DNA of 64,000 nt, taken from positions 1 to 64,000 of the forward strand of contig NZ_JAHZMO010000004.1 of assembly GCF_020748185.1 (NCBI RefSeq). The letters run 5' to 3'. This document shows, piece by piece, positions 1 through 8,651 of this stretch. A program made the position numbers and the translations under genes. The DNA is from Terrisporobacter petrolearius (GTDB taxonomy: Bacteria; Bacillota; Clostridia; Peptostreptococcales; Peptostreptococcaceae). How positions within the stretch are numbered: the stretch's first letter is position 1; the number at the start of each line of letters is the position of its first letter. The notes under the pieces were generated by a model, which made no database searches, was not told the DNA's origin, and saw only the letters and a list, made by a program, of their open reading frames with translations.

Positions 1-20
1 ATTTCTTTTTTATTTTTCAT
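1..20 (-). CDS. Start of an unidentified gene (partial, runs off the left edge)
   Basis: Only the first six or seven codons are inside the window; they read M-K-N-K-K-E on the minus strand. The ATG is at 20-18 and a clear GGAGGT ribosome binding site lies just upstream at about 28-33 with normal spacing, so this is very likely a genuine start. Nothing can be said about function. Confidence 0.6.
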
Positions 21-78
21 TTTAATACCTCCAAAAGTTTAATATGAATATTATTCCAAACTTACCAGTTTTACATAC

Positions 79-125
79 AAAAAAGACTGTAGGTAAGTTT
101 GTTTTACACAAATCTACCTACAGTC
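79..125 (-). terminator. Intrinsic terminator of the methyltransferase gene
   Basis: The arms 85-95 and 115-125 (GACTGTAGGTA and its complement) form a perfect 11-bp stem. Read on the minus strand the stem is followed by a T-rich run (84-79), so it ends transcription of the gene at 141-920. Confidence 0.85.
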
Positions 126-140
126 CCGTCCCTTTTAATA

Positions 141-920
141 TTATTTAGTTTTTACAGCTTTTGTTGCAAAATATTTAGCACTATATTTACAGATTTTATC
201 ATTATCCACATCTTCATAAAAACCATTAATAGCCAAGCCAACACTTGTTTGACCAGCTATTAAATCTTCCAAAGTATGACTATATTCTACAGCTTCTTTA
301 TTATTTAAAAAGTCTATTTTCTCTTCTTCATTTAATTCATCTAAAGAGTTAAATGGAAGTTTATTTACAACTTCAAATACACCTTCATCGTATTTTTTAT
401 TATCAAACAAATAAATTAAAGGATTTGTACTTCCAAATAAGAAGGTTCCACCTGTTTTTAAAACTCTATAACATTCTTTGAATACAGGTAGTACATCTGG
501 TATATATGTTACTGATACAGGACAAAATACTAGATCAAAATAATTGTTTTTAAAACAATGTAAATGTGTCATATCTCCTTGCACAGTGGAAATCATCAGA
601 TTATTTTCATTAGAAACCTTTTCATCTTGCTTTAATTGATTCATTGATATATCAAATACAGTAACTATTGCTCCAGCAGCAGCTAAAATAGGTCCTTGTT
701 GTCCTCCTCCAGAAGCAAGACATAATATTCTTTTTTTATTTAAATCCTCTGGAAACCAACTTCTAGGCACATCCTTGTAAGCCGTTAACTTTATATTAAA
801 TATTCCTTTTCTTGCATTTTCTATTTCTTCTTTTGTCACAGGTATTGACCAAGGAGTATTATTTACAACCTTTTTGTCCCAAGCTAATTGATTTTGTTTT
901 ATTACTTCTTTGTTATTCAT
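141..920 (-). CDS. Class I SAM-dependent methyltransferase
   Basis: A cytosolic protein of 259 residues that should transfer a methyl group from S-adenosylmethionine to an unknown acceptor. The Rossmann motif I is visible as ILCLASGGGQQG at about residues 65-76, followed by an acidic strand-2 end (VFDIS) and a motif IV-like LVFCPVSVTYIP, typical of the Methyltransf_11/25 families. The start is taken as the ATG at 920: an AAGGGG ribosome binding site lies at 930-936, whereas the in-frame GTG at 929 would overlap it. It stands alone, closed by its own terminator. The acceptor cannot be deduced from sequence or neighbours. Confidence 0.85.
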   Translation of the reverse strand: MNNKEVIKQNQLAWDKKVVNNTPWSIPVTKEEIENARKGIFNIKLTAYKDVPRSWFPEDLNKKRILCLASGGGQQGPILAAAGAIVTVFDISMNQLKQDEKVSNENNLMISTVQGDMTHLHCFKNNYFDLVFCPVSVTYIPDVLPVFKECYRVLKTGGTFLFGSTNPLIYLFDNKKYDEGVFEVVNKLPFNSLDELNEEEKIDFLNNKEAVEYSHTLEDLIAGQTSVGLAINGFYEDVDNDKICKYSAKYFATKAVKTK

Positions 921-1245
921 AATATACACCCCTTAAAATTAATACAAATAAAATGATTAAATTAAATAATGATAAGTTATTCTTGTACTAATTAAATTGC
1001 TTGCTTTATAAATAGTATATTATAAATTTATTGTCTTTTAAATAGCTAAGTGATAATACAAAATTTTTAATGAGTAACTGCATTTTTATGATATTTATTG
1101 GAATAAAAGAATGAGTTTATATAAGTTATAGCTTTCATAAACATAAGTACACCTAAAGTTAATATTTTTAATTTTCTTTTATATAGAAAAAATATAAAAT
1201 TATATACTAAAATAGAATTAAAGATATAAAAATGGGGGGATTATT

Positions 1246-1854
1246 TTGAGTGAGCTATCTTATTTAAATAATAGTTATGTTACAGAAGTTTTTTATAAAA
1301 AAATAAAGGTGGAGGATATAATAGCGGATTATATAAATGTGGGCACATTTTTAGAATGTTGCAAGCAATGTCCTAATTATGACACAAGATGGAGCTGTCC
1401 TCCTTATGATTTTGATGTAATTGAGTATTGGAAAAATTACAAATACCTACATGTATTAGGATATAAATTTAATTTTGAGGAAGATGTAGTTTTAAAAACT
1501 TATGATGAAGATGAACTTAACTTATTTATAAAAGAATTTTTTAGAAAACAAATGGAATTCTTTTATAAAAAAACAAAATACTTAGAAGAAAAATACGAAG
1601 ACTCTATAAGTTTGGCATGGGGTAAATGCTACAAATGTAAAGAGTGTACAAGAAAACAGTCTAAAAAATGTAGATATGAAAATGACTTGAGATATTCTAT
1701 TGAGTCGCTGGGAGGAAATGTAGACAAATTAAGTAAAGATTTATTTAACATTGAACTAAAGTGGGCCCAAAGAGGAAAGCTTCCTCAGTATTACTTTAAC
1801 TCCATAGGTCTTTTAACTAAAGAAGATATTACAATAACTAAAGATGAGTTTTAA
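1246..1854 (+). CDS. DUF2284 cysteine-rich, predicted metal-binding protein
   Basis: A 202-residue cytosolic protein. Two cysteine clusters are visible: C38, C39, C42 and C51 in a CCKQC...WSCPP block, the hallmark of DUF2284, and C128, C131, C134 and C142 in CYKCKECTR...KKC near the middle. Their arrangement suggests a metal or iron-sulfur site, but no reaction is established for the family. Translation probably starts at TTG 1246, preceded by GGGGGGA at 1233-1239. It is followed 111 bp downstream by an FMN reductase-like gene of the same strand, a hint at redox function only by association. Function unknown. Confidence 0.8.
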   Translation: MSELSYLNNSYVTEVFYKKIKVEDIIADYINVGTFLECCKQCPNYDTRWSCPPYDFDVIEYWKNYKYLHVLGYKFNFEEDVVLKTYDEDELNLFIKEFFRKQMEFFYKKTKYLEEKYEDSISLAWGKCYKCKECTRKQSKKCRYENDLRYSIESLGGNVDKLSKDLFNIELKWAQRGKLPQYYFNSIGLLTKEDITITKDEF

Positions 1855-1965
1855 AAATACCTAGTAGTTTCATTATTTAAAAATTGTATAAATACATAAA
1901 GATTATTTTTAAAAAATATATTAAACTTAATAAGTAAGAATAAAAGTCAAAAAGGAGATGTTAGA

Positions 1966-2580
1966 ATGAAAGTATTATTAATAAATGGAAGCCCACATAA
2001 AAGTGGATGTACATATACTGCCTTAAGTGAAGTTTCAAAAGCTTTAAACAATAATAATGTGGAAAGTGAAATTTTGCATATTGGAATGAAGCCAATACAA
2101 GGATGTATAGCTTGTGGTAAATGTTATGAAACTGGAAAGTGTGCATTTGCAGATGAACTTTATAATAACTTATTTAAAAAAGTAAAAGAAGCAGATGGAA
2201 TAGTTGTAGGTTCACCAGTTTACTATTCAGGTCCAAATGGTTCCTTATGTGCTTTACTAGATAGATTATTTTATTCTGCTTCTTATTTAATGAAAAATAA
2301 ACCTGCAGCAGCAGTAGTAAGTTGTAGAAGAGGAGGAGCAAGTGCTGCCTTTGACCGTTTAAACAAATATTTTACAATAAATCAAATGCCAGTAGTTTCA
2401 TCTCAGTATTGGAACTCTATTCATGGAAATACACCAGAAGAAGCAAAACAAGATTTAGAAGGTCTTCAAATTATGAGAACTTTAGGTAATAATATGGCTT
2501 GGATGCTAAAAACTATGAAAAACTCTAAGGAGGAATTACCACAACAAGAAGAAAGAATAGGAACAAACTTTATTAGATAA
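1966..2580 (+). CDS. Flavodoxin-like NAD(P)H-dependent FMN reductase
   Basis: A 204-residue soluble flavoprotein of the NADPH-dependent FMN reductase / multimeric flavodoxin (WrbA, iron-sulfur flavoprotein) group. The N-terminal LLINGSPHKSGCT is the FMN phosphate-binding loop, and GSPVYYSG at about residue 85 is the second flavin contact. A compact GCIACGKC motif plus C59 (C47, C50, C53, C59) resembles the cluster ligands of iron-sulfur flavoproteins, so it may carry a [4Fe-4S] cluster as well as FMN. The AAGGAG site just before ATG 1966 fixes the start. It probably moves electrons from NAD(P)H to an unknown acceptor. Confidence 0.87.
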   Translation: MKVLLINGSPHKSGCTYTALSEVSKALNNNNVESEILHIGMKPIQGCIACGKCYETGKCAFADELYNNLFKKVKEADGIVVGSPVYYSGPNGSLCALLDRLFYSASYLMKNKPAAAVVSCRRGGASAAFDRLNKYFTINQMPVVSSQYWNSIHGNTPEEAKQDLEGLQIMRTLGNNMAWMLKTMKNSKEELPQQEERIGTNFIR

Positions 2581-2616
2581 GAATAAATAAAATAACTGTA
2601 AATTTTAAAATATAAA

Positions 2617-2638
2617 TTGTATTATTGTAATAATACAA
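2617..2638. repeat. Perfect 10-bp inverted repeat, possible regulator site
   Basis: The arms TTGTATTATT (2617-2626) and AATAATACAA (2629-2638) are perfect complements around a GT centre. No T-run follows, so it does not look like a terminator. It shares the TTGTATTA / TACAAT flavour of the operator in front of the GntR gene 150 bp downstream. Confidence 0.45.
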
Positions 2639-2693
2639 AATTTGAAATTATGGATTATATTAAAATTATAGAAAATAATAAATATGAATATAA

Positions 2694-2738
2694 GTCCTTA
2701 AAATAAGTAAATAAGCTTGTTTTAGGGATTTTTTATTT
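2694..2738 (+). terminator. Intrinsic terminator before the GntR-ABC operon
   Basis: An imperfect stem pairs TCCTTAAAATAAG with CTTGTTTTAGGGA around an 8-nt loop and runs into TTTTTT. It isolates the next promoter from upstream transcription. Confidence 0.65.
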
Positions 2739-2767
2739 TTGAAATGAAACTTTTTAATGAAAAGTAC

Positions 2768-2820
2768 TTGATAAATGAATTGTATTACTGTACTATTGTA
2801 TTAAAGTATTAGTACAATAG
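2768..2820 (+). promoter_or_regulatory. SigA-type promoter overlapped by a palindromic operator
   Basis: TTGATA (2768-2773) and TACTAT (2791-2796) are separated by exactly 17 bp. A perfect 8-bp inverted repeat, CTATTGTA at 2793-2800 and TACAATAG at 2813-2820, overlaps the -10 box and the likely transcription start. The next gene is a GntR-family repressor, so autoregulation through this operator is the simple reading. Confidence 0.65.
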
Positions 2821-2832
2821 GGCGGTGAAAAA

Positions 2833-3201
2833 ATGAGTTGGGATATAGATAATAATAAGCCTGTATATATACAACTGGTAGAGCAATTAAAATCTAAGAT
2901 AATCTCTGGCGAGTTTAAATCAGGAGAAAAAATAGATTCAGTAAGAAGTTTGGCAGAAGATGCACAAGTAAATCCAAACACAATGCAAAAAGCCTTAGTG
3001 GAGTTGGAAAGAGAAGAACTAGTTTTTAGCAAAAGAACTAGTGGAAGATTTGTTACTGATGATAAGGAGAAGATTAAATCTATGAAAAAAGAAGTTGCCA
3101 ATGAGGAAATAAAAAATTTAAAAATAAATCTGGAGAGACTTGGTTTTACTAAAGATGAAATAATTAATCTTGTGATTTCTAATATAAAGGAGGAAGACTA
3201 A
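2833..3201 (+). CDS. GntR-family transcriptional regulator, YtrA subfamily
   Basis: A short (122 residue) GntR regulator. The N-terminal winged helix (about residues 8-75) has the family signature KSGEKIDSVRSLAEDAQVNPNTMQKAL and then the wing ending in SGRFVTDD. Only a short helical tail follows instead of a large effector domain, which defines the YtrA subfamily; such regulators usually control adjacent ABC exporters. Its stop codon abuts the ATPase gene (3202) with no gap, so the three genes 2833-4706 form one operon. The promoter carries a matching palindrome over the -10 box. The inducer is unknown; in relatives it is often a cell-wall-active antibiotic. Confidence 0.88.
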   Translation: MSWDIDNNKPVYIQLVEQLKSKIISGEFKSGEKIDSVRSLAEDAQVNPNTMQKALVELEREELVFSKRTSGRFVTDDKEKIKSMKKEVANEEIKNLKINLERLGFTKDEIINLVISNIKEED

Positions 3202-3900
3202 ATGGAAAATATGGTAGAGTTTAATAATGTTTATAAAAGTTATAGAAACAAAGAAGTATTAAAAGGTGTAAATTTAAGTATACCAAAGGGAAAGATTGTG
3301 GGATTGCTTGGACCTAATGGTAGTGGGAAAACTACTATGATAAAGTTGATGAATAATTTACTACAAGCAGATCAAGGTAGTATAGAGATAAAGGGTATAA
3401 AGCCTTCTATAGAAACTAAAAAAATAGTTTCATATTTGCCAGAAAAAACTTATTTAAATGATTGGATGAAAGTTAAAGATATATTAGGTTTTTTTAAAGA
3501 CTTTTATGTAGACTTTGATATGGAAAAAGCAGACCAAATGATTGAAAGCTTAAAAATAGATAAAAATCAAAAGTTAAAAACAATGTCTAAGGGTACAAAG
3601 GAAAAAGTTCAGTTGATTTTAGTAATGTCTAGAAATGCGGATCTATATATACTTGATGAACCTATCGGCGGTGTGGATCCAGCAGCAAGAAGTTATATAC
3701 TTAAGACTATTCTATCAAATTACAATGAAAATTCTACTTTATTAATTGCAACACATTTAATAAGTGAAATAGAAAATATTTGTGATGATGTAATATTTAT
3801 TTCAAATGGTGAAATAGTACTTAGGGGAAATGTGGATGAAATAAGAGAAGAAAAAGGTAAGTCAATAGATGCTTTATTTAGGGAGGAATTTAAATGTTAG
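3202..3900 (+). CDS. ABC transporter ATP-binding protein (YtrB-like)
   Basis: A 232-residue nucleotide-binding subunit. Walker A is GPNGSGKTT near residue 38, the signature segment reads MSKGTKEK rather than LSGGQ, as in YtrB-type exporters, Walker B is LYILDEP, and the switch histidine is in ATHLISE. It should dimerise on the cytosolic face of the membrane and power the permease that overlaps its end (3894). Encoded directly behind the GntR regulator. The substrate is unknown; by family it is more likely export or stress relief than nutrient uptake. Confidence 0.9.
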   Translation: MENMVEFNNVYKSYRNKEVLKGVNLSIPKGKIVGLLGPNGSGKTTMIKLMNNLLQADQGSIEIKGIKPSIETKKIVSYLPEKTYLNDWMKVKDILGFFKDFYVDFDMEKADQMIESLKIDKNQKLKTMSKGTKEKVQLILVMSRNADLYILDEPIGGVDPAARSYILKTILSNYNENSTLLIATHLISEIENICDDVIFISNGEIVLRGNVDEIREEKGKSIDALFREEFKC

Positions 3901-4706
3901 GTAAATTAATCAAATATGAATTTAAAGCTTGTGGAAGAATATTTTTTCCGCTATATTTAGGAATTTTGCTATTAGCAGCAATAAATGGAGTAAACATAGG
4001 TGTTAATTTTAAAAATGAAGCAGTAGATGGGCTTCCTATGAACCCTAGTGCATTCAATACTCAAGGTATTTTAATGCTAGTTTTAGTTGCCTTATTTGTG
4101 GCTTTATTTGTAATTACTATAATTCTTACAATTCAAAGATTTAAGAAAAATTTACTTGATGAAGAAGGCTATTTAATGTTTACATTGCCTGTTAGAAGCA
4201 GCTCTTTAATATTGTCTAAACTTTTAGTCGCTTTAACATATGCAATTATTAGTGCAATTGTGGCAGCATTATCATTTACAATAATGGGTGTAATAGGTGG
4301 AGATATTAATGTATTAGAATTTTTCAAAGCATTTGTAAATTCAGAGTTTTTAACAAAAGGTATAGAGTTTATTGTTTATATGGTTTTAGGATTCTTAATA
4401 AGTTATAGCATATTTGTATTAACAATTTATTTATCTTTATCTGTTGGTCAACTACCACAGCTTAGCAAGCATAGAGTGGCGGCAGGAGTAATAGTATTCT
4501 TTATTCTAAATTTTATTATAAGTAATATTTATAATTTTGCAACTAATAATCTTTTAGGAACAGAAACAAGGGTAGAGTTTACAAGTGGTTTTATAGTTTC
4601 AAATTTCTCATATGTAGCACTAGACTTAATAATAGGTCTTACTATAGGAACAGGGCTGTTTTTATTAACTAATTGGATATTAAATAAAAAACTAAACCTT
4701 GAATAA
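3894..4706 (+). CDS. ABC-2 type transporter permease
   Basis: A 270-residue integral membrane protein with about six hydrophobic segments: near residues 15-35, 58-80, 100-125, 155-180, 195-215 and 240-262. It begins MLGKLIKYEFKACGR, the usual cytosolic helix of ABC-2 permeases. The ATG at 3894 lies inside the ATPase reading frame (7-bp overlap) and has a GGGAGGA site, showing translational coupling. It is the membrane partner of the ATPase at 3202 and closes the operon. Confidence 0.85.
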   Translation: MLGKLIKYEFKACGRIFFPLYLGILLLAAINGVNIGVNFKNEAVDGLPMNPSAFNTQGILMLVLVALFVALFVITIILTIQRFKKNLLDEEGYLMFTLPVRSSSLILSKLLVALTYAIISAIVAALSFTIMGVIGGDINVLEFFKAFVNSEFLTKGIEFIVYMVLGFLISYSIFVLTIYLSLSVGQLPQLSKHRVAAGVIVFFILNFIISNIYNFATNNLLGTETRVEFTSGFIVSNFSYVALDLIIGLTIGTGLFLLTNWILNKKLNLE

Positions 4707-4712
4707 ATAATT

Positions 4713-4743
4713 AGACTTGGAGAATCCCTTCAAGTCTTTTGTT
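4713..4743 (+). terminator. Intrinsic terminator of the GntR-ABC operon
   Basis: GACTTGGA pairs with TTCAAGTC (one mismatch) around a short loop and is followed by TTTTGTTTT. Confidence 0.75.
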
Positions 4744-4817
4744 TTAAATGGAAAAAACAAATCAAGTATATTATCATTATAAATAAAGTAGAAAATAAAT
4801 TTAATGGAGATATGTAT

Positions 4818-5981
4818 ATGAAAATTTGGGGAAATAAAAAAATAGTATTTTTATGCTTTGATAAAACAGATTGTGCAATTTTAGAGGAGTATCTAAATGA
4901 AATGGCAAAGAAAGGCTGGTTGTTGACTAAGATAAAAAATTACCATTTGACTTTTGTGAAAACAGATAAAATAAGTTTCAAATATAATGTTGATCCACTC
5001 GGAAAGAATTTTGATGGTGATAGTTATGTAGATAAAATAACATATATAAAATATTGCAAAGATCATAACTGGGAATATATTTGTGGCAATGATTTTTTTC
5101 AAATAAGTAAATCAGAAGAAAGTAACAAGGAAAAAATTAAAAGTAAATATGAAGAAAGTATAAAATCTTTACTTATAAAAGATGTTATTTCATTAGTAGC
5201 ACTTATACTATTATTTAATTTTATTTTTAAATATGAGGGATTTTATTTAGGCGGGTCTTATATGGACTCCGCGTCTAATTATACATGGGTTGGGTTTTAT
5301 GTTATAGGAATTTTAGCGTTAATATATTTATGTGTAGATTTAATTCTAAGTATAATTTGGTATATTAATTATTTTATAAAAAAGGAATTTAAATATAAAA
5401 GCATAAAGCAAATAAAAATAAGCTCTATTTTTAGTGTGACATTACATTTTTTTATTATGACTTTACTTATATTAAATGTAGTAATTAGCTTTCTTGATGG
5501 ATTTAGTATATCTCCAAGAACGTCATTCTCAAAAGAAAGTTTGCCAATAACCCTTGAAGATTATAATATGAAAATTCAATCTGAACGTGATTGTAGTACA
5601 ACAAAATATAAATCATTTTTAGCAAAGTATTATTCATTTAGTGATTCAACATATTATGAAGCTTATGATGATGGCATGTATATAGAACATGAAAATAATA
5701 GTGGGGTTATTTCTTACGAAGTATTTGAAAGTAAGTATAAAAATATAATGAGCAATGCACTGGAAGATATAAAAACAAAGCATGCTAATATGGGAAGTAA
5801 ATATAAAAGATATACAAGCGGTGAAGAATTCAATACTTGGGGAGCAAAGGAAATTTATATTGATAAATCAACTAAGGAGAGAATAATAGTTTATGATAAT
5901 GTGATTTTAATGTTAGATATGGAAGGTGATTATAATAAAAGTAAAATTAATTTTATAAAAGAAAAATTGTTAAATTTATAA
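4818..5981 (+). CDS. DUF2812-like membrane protein
   Basis: A 387-residue protein. The N-terminal ~95 residues resemble the DUF2812 domain (F-x-x-x-D-x-x-x-E-E-Y-L-N-x-M-A-x-K-G-W, then D-x-x-F). Three hydrophobic segments follow near residues 115-135, 150-180 and 205-225, and then a C-terminal extracytoplasmic or cytosolic domain. That last domain contains WGAKEIYI...KERIIVYDN, which is clearly repeated in the broken gene at 39781-40467, so the two are paralogues. The ATG at 4818 is preferred over 4812 because GGAG (4806-4809) is 8 bases away. DUF2812 proteins often sit beside PadR or antibiotic-response genes; here the Bce operon follows. Function unknown. Confidence 0.7.
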   Translation: MKIWGNKKIVFLCFDKTDCAILEEYLNEMAKKGWLLTKIKNYHLTFVKTDKISFKYNVDPLGKNFDGDSYVDKITYIKYCKDHNWEYICGNDFFQISKSEESNKEKIKSKYEESIKSLLIKDVISLVALILLFNFIFKYEGFYLGGSYMDSASNYTWVGFYVIGILALIYLCVDLILSIIWYINYFIKKEFKYKSIKQIKISSIFSVTLHFFIMTLLILNVVISFLDGFSISPRTSFSKESLPITLEDYNMKIQSERDCSTTKYKSFLAKYYSFSDSTYYEAYDDGMYIEHENNSGVISYEVFESKYKNIMSNALEDIKTKHANMGSKYKRYTSGEEFNTWGAKEIYIDKSTKERIIVYDNVILMLDMEGDYNKSKINFIKEKLLNL

Positions 5982-6031
5982 TATAAGAAAATAAACAAGG
6001 AATATTTGGTACTAGGGGGAAATTTGAAATA

Positions 6032-6700
6032 ATGAAAAAAATTATTATAGTAGAAGATGAGGAAAAAATAAGAGCAGAGCTTAAAAATTTCTTAGTTAAC
6101 TACAATTACGAAGTGATTTGTCTATCAAAATTTGAAAGTATAATAGGAGATATTTTAAAAGAAAATGCACATTTAGTATTATTAGATATAAATTTACCCA
6201 TCTACGATGGATACTACATTTGTAGGGAAATAAGAAAAAAATCTAATGTTCCAATAATCGTGGTTTCTAGTAGAGATACAGAAATGGACGAGCTTATGAG
6301 TATTAATTTGGGAGCAGACGATTTTATTACAAAGCCTTACAATACACAAATATTATTAGCGCGAGTAAACTCAATTTTAAAAAGAACTTATGATAAAGAA
6401 AGTGCAGATGGGATTATATATAAAGGATTAGAATTAGACTTACCTAAAAACACTGTTATATTTGAAGATAAAGAAATAGACCTTACGAAAAATGAGTTTA
6501 GAATATTAAATTGTTTGATGAAAAATAAAGGAAAAATAGTTTCAAGAGGAGACTTGATGGATTATTTATGGGACTTGGATTTCTTTATAGACGATAATAC
6601 ACTAACTGTAAATATTAATAGGCTTAGAAAAAAATTAGAAGAAATAAAATGCGAAGGATATATAGAAACTAGGAGGGGAAGAGGCTATATAATGCCATAA
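6032..6700 (+). CDS. OmpR-family response regulator, BceR-like
   Basis: A 222-residue regulator. The receiver domain (1-115) has the acidic pair E8/D9, the phosphoacceptor D52 in LLDINLP and the conserved K101 in TKPYN. A winged-helix Trans_reg_C domain follows (about 130-222) with the end RRGRGYIM. Start is ATG 6032 with an AGGGGG site upstream. The kinase gene begins 2 bp after its stop. With the short-loop kinase and the ABC module it forms a Bce-type detoxification system; it should activate the promoter at 7823-7851 through the palindromes just upstream. Confidence 0.92.
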   Translation: MKKIIIVEDEEKIRAELKNFLVNYNYEVICLSKFESIIGDILKENAHLVLLDINLPIYDGYYICREIRKKSNVPIIVVSSRDTEMDELMSINLGADDFITKPYNTQILLARVNSILKRTYDKESADGIIYKGLELDLPKNTVIFEDKEIDLTKNEFRILNCLMKNKGKIVSRGDLMDYLWDLDFFIDDNTLTVNINRLRKKLEEIKCEGYIETRRGRGYIMP

Positions 6701-6702
6701 TT

Positions 6703-7743
6703 ATGAAAATAAAAAATTATATAAAAGATAAAAGCTTATCTATAATTTTAAGGCTAATATTTCTCGTTTTTGTAATATATATCCTGAACTTATCTAGAAT
6801 TGAAAACATAGCTATAAATTTTATTATAACCCTATGGATAGTATTAACTTTTATAGAATTTGCACATGATTATTTAAGAAAAAATTGTTACTATACTAAA
6901 ATAGAAGCATCTTTAAGAGAACTTGATAAAAAATATTTGCTGCCAGTGCTAATGGAAGAACCTTCTTTTTTAGAGGGGGAAATATTATATAACATTTTAA
7001 GTATTACAGATAAAGCAATGAATGAAGAAGTAAATTTATATAAATTTAATCAAGAAGAATATAAGGAGTATCTAGATTTGTGGGTGCATGAAATAAAATT
7101 ACCCATATCAGCTATCAAACTAATAATAGAAAATAACAAAAATGAACATACATTAAGTGTTTTAGAAGAAATAGAAAAAATCGAAGACTTTATAGAACAA
7201 GCACTTTATTATTCTAAAAGTAATGAAGTAGAACTAGATTACATAATAAAGGAAATCAATCTAAAAAAATATATAAGCAATACAATAAGAAGAAATAAGA
7301 AGCTTATAAGAGAAAATAAAATAATTATAGATTTGCAAGACTTTAACAGCAATGTGTACTGTGATAAAAAATGGTTGGAATATATTTTAAATCAAGTAAT
7401 AATAAATTCCATAAAGTATATAGGAAGTGAAGATATAAATGAAAAATTAAAGAGGGAACCTGGCAAAATTACTATATATACAAAGGAAAGTAAAAATTAC
7501 ATAGAACTTTTTATAAAGGATAATGGAATAGGTATAGATGAGAAAGATTTGAAAAAAGTATTTAGCAAAGGTTTTACAGGAATAAATGGTAGAAAGTTTA
7601 GAAAATCAACAGGTATGGGTCTATATATATCTAAAAAATTAGCAGATAAGATGTATTTAGGGTTAGAAATAGATTCAAGAGTAAAAGAAGAAACTACAGT
7701 AAAAATAACATTTCCTAAGGGGAGTATGACTCAGATAAACTAA
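6703..7743 (+). CDS. Intramembrane-sensing histidine kinase, BceS-like
   Basis: A 346-residue kinase. Two membrane helices (about 12-30 and 37-54) are joined by only a few residues, so there is no extracellular sensor domain: the hallmark of intramembrane-sensing kinases that get their signal from a partner ABC permease. The phosphoacceptor is H129 in WVHEIKLPI, and the ATPase domain shows NSIKY (N box), DNGIGI (G1) and GMGLYI (G2). Partner of the regulator at 6032 and very likely of the permease at 8641. Confidence 0.92.
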   Translation: MKIKNYIKDKSLSIILRLIFLVFVIYILNLSRIENIAINFIITLWIVLTFIEFAHDYLRKNCYYTKIEASLRELDKKYLLPVLMEEPSFLEGEILYNILSITDKAMNEEVNLYKFNQEEYKEYLDLWVHEIKLPISAIKLIIENNKNEHTLSVLEEIEKIEDFIEQALYYSKSNEVELDYIIKEINLKKYISNTIRRNKKLIRENKIIIDLQDFNSNVYCDKKWLEYILNQVIINSIKYIGSEDINEKLKREPGKITIYTKESKNYIELFIKDNGIGIDEKDLKKVFSKGFTGINGRKFRKSTGMGLYISKKLADKMYLGLEIDSRVKEETTVKITFPKGSMTQIN

Positions 7744-7763
7744 AGCAATTCTGATTTGGTGAA

Positions 7764-7813
7764 ACATTACAGAGATATAATGTAAACTTACCATTTTGTA
7801 AGATTATGGTAAG
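7764..7813 (+). promoter_or_regulatory. Two tandem palindromes, probable BceR-like operator
   Basis: Two inverted repeats lie side by side: ACATTA (7764-7769) with TAATGT (7778-7783), and CTTACCAT (7787-7794) with ATGGTAAG (7806-7813). The second ends nine bases before the -35 box of the ABC operon. Bce-type regulators bind such dyads upstream of a weak promoter, so this is the expected target of the regulator at 6032. Confidence 0.6.
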
Positions 7814-7822
7814 GTTATGTTA

Positions 7823-7851
7823 TTAATGCAAACCTCTAAGGCTTATATAAT
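7823..7851 (+). promoter_or_regulatory. Promoter of the BceAB-like operon
   Basis: A good -10 box TATAAT (7846-7851) sits 17 bp from a poor -35 box TTAATG (7823-7828). A weak -35 directly downstream of the palindromes is typical for an activator-dependent promoter. Confidence 0.55.
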
Positions 7852-7883
7852 ATAAGTATAAATTGGTTATGGAGGTAACAACA

Positions 7884-8651
7884 ATGAACACAGTTTTACA
7901 GGTTAAAAACATAGAAAAATATTATGGAAATAAAAGAAATTTAACAAAAGCAATAAATAATATCTCTTTTCAAGTGGAGGAAGGAGAATTTATAGGTATT
8001 ATGGGTCCTAGTGGCAGTGGAAAAACAACACTTTTAAATTGTATAGCAACTATTGACAAGCCAACTACAGGAACTATATTAATAGAAAACAAAGATATAA
8101 CTACTTTCTCAAGAAAAAATGTAGAAAAATTTAGAAGAGAGCATTTAGGATTTATATTCCAAGAATTTAATTTATTAGATACCTTAACAGTTTACGAAAA
8201 TATATCTTTAGCTTTATCAGTGATTGGAGAGAAAGGTGTTAATATTGATGAAAAAGTAAAAGCCATTGGCAATAAATTAAACATTTCAGATATATTAAAT
8301 AAATTCCCCTATGAAATATCTGGAGGTCAAAAGCAAAGAGTAGCGTGTGGAAGGGCTATAATAACTAATCCTTCTTTAATTTTAGCAGATGAGCCAACAG
8401 GATCCCTGGATTCAAAATCAGCAAGAGTACTACTTGAAAACTTGTCTAATTTAAATGAAAGTCTAAATTCAACAATAATGATGGTAACTCATGATGCTTT
8501 TACAGCTAGTTATTGTAAAAGAATTTTATTTATAAAAGATGGAAAGATATTCAACGAGTTAATAAGAGGAAATGACGATAGAAAAGAATTTTTCAAAAGA
8601 ATTATAGAAGTAGTTACATTTCTTGGAGGTGACACTAGCAATGTTATTTAA
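7884..8651 (+). CDS. Bce-type ABC transporter ATP-binding protein
   Basis: A 255-residue ATPase of the MacB/BceA family: Walker A GPSGSGKTT, a Q-loop in FIFQEFNLLD, signature ISGGQKQR, Walker B LILADEPTG, H-switch VTHDAF. The ATG at 7884 is used because GGAGGT (7871-7876) lies just before it; upstream in-frame TTG and ATG codons precede that site. Its end overlaps the permease start. It powers removal of peptide antibiotics from their lipid target and feeds flux information to the kinase at 6703. Confidence 0.93.
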   Translation: MNTVLQVKNIEKYYGNKRNLTKAINNISFQVEEGEFIGIMGPSGSGKTTLLNCIATIDKPTTGTILIENKDITTFSRKNVEKFRREHLGFIFQEFNLLDTLTVYENISLALSVIGEKGVNIDEKVKAIGNKLNISDILNKFPYEISGGQKQRVACGRAIITNPSLILADEPTGSLDSKSARVLLENLSNLNESLNSTIMMVTHDAFTASYCKRILFIKDGKIFNELIRGNDDRKEFFKRIIEVVTFLGGDTSNVI

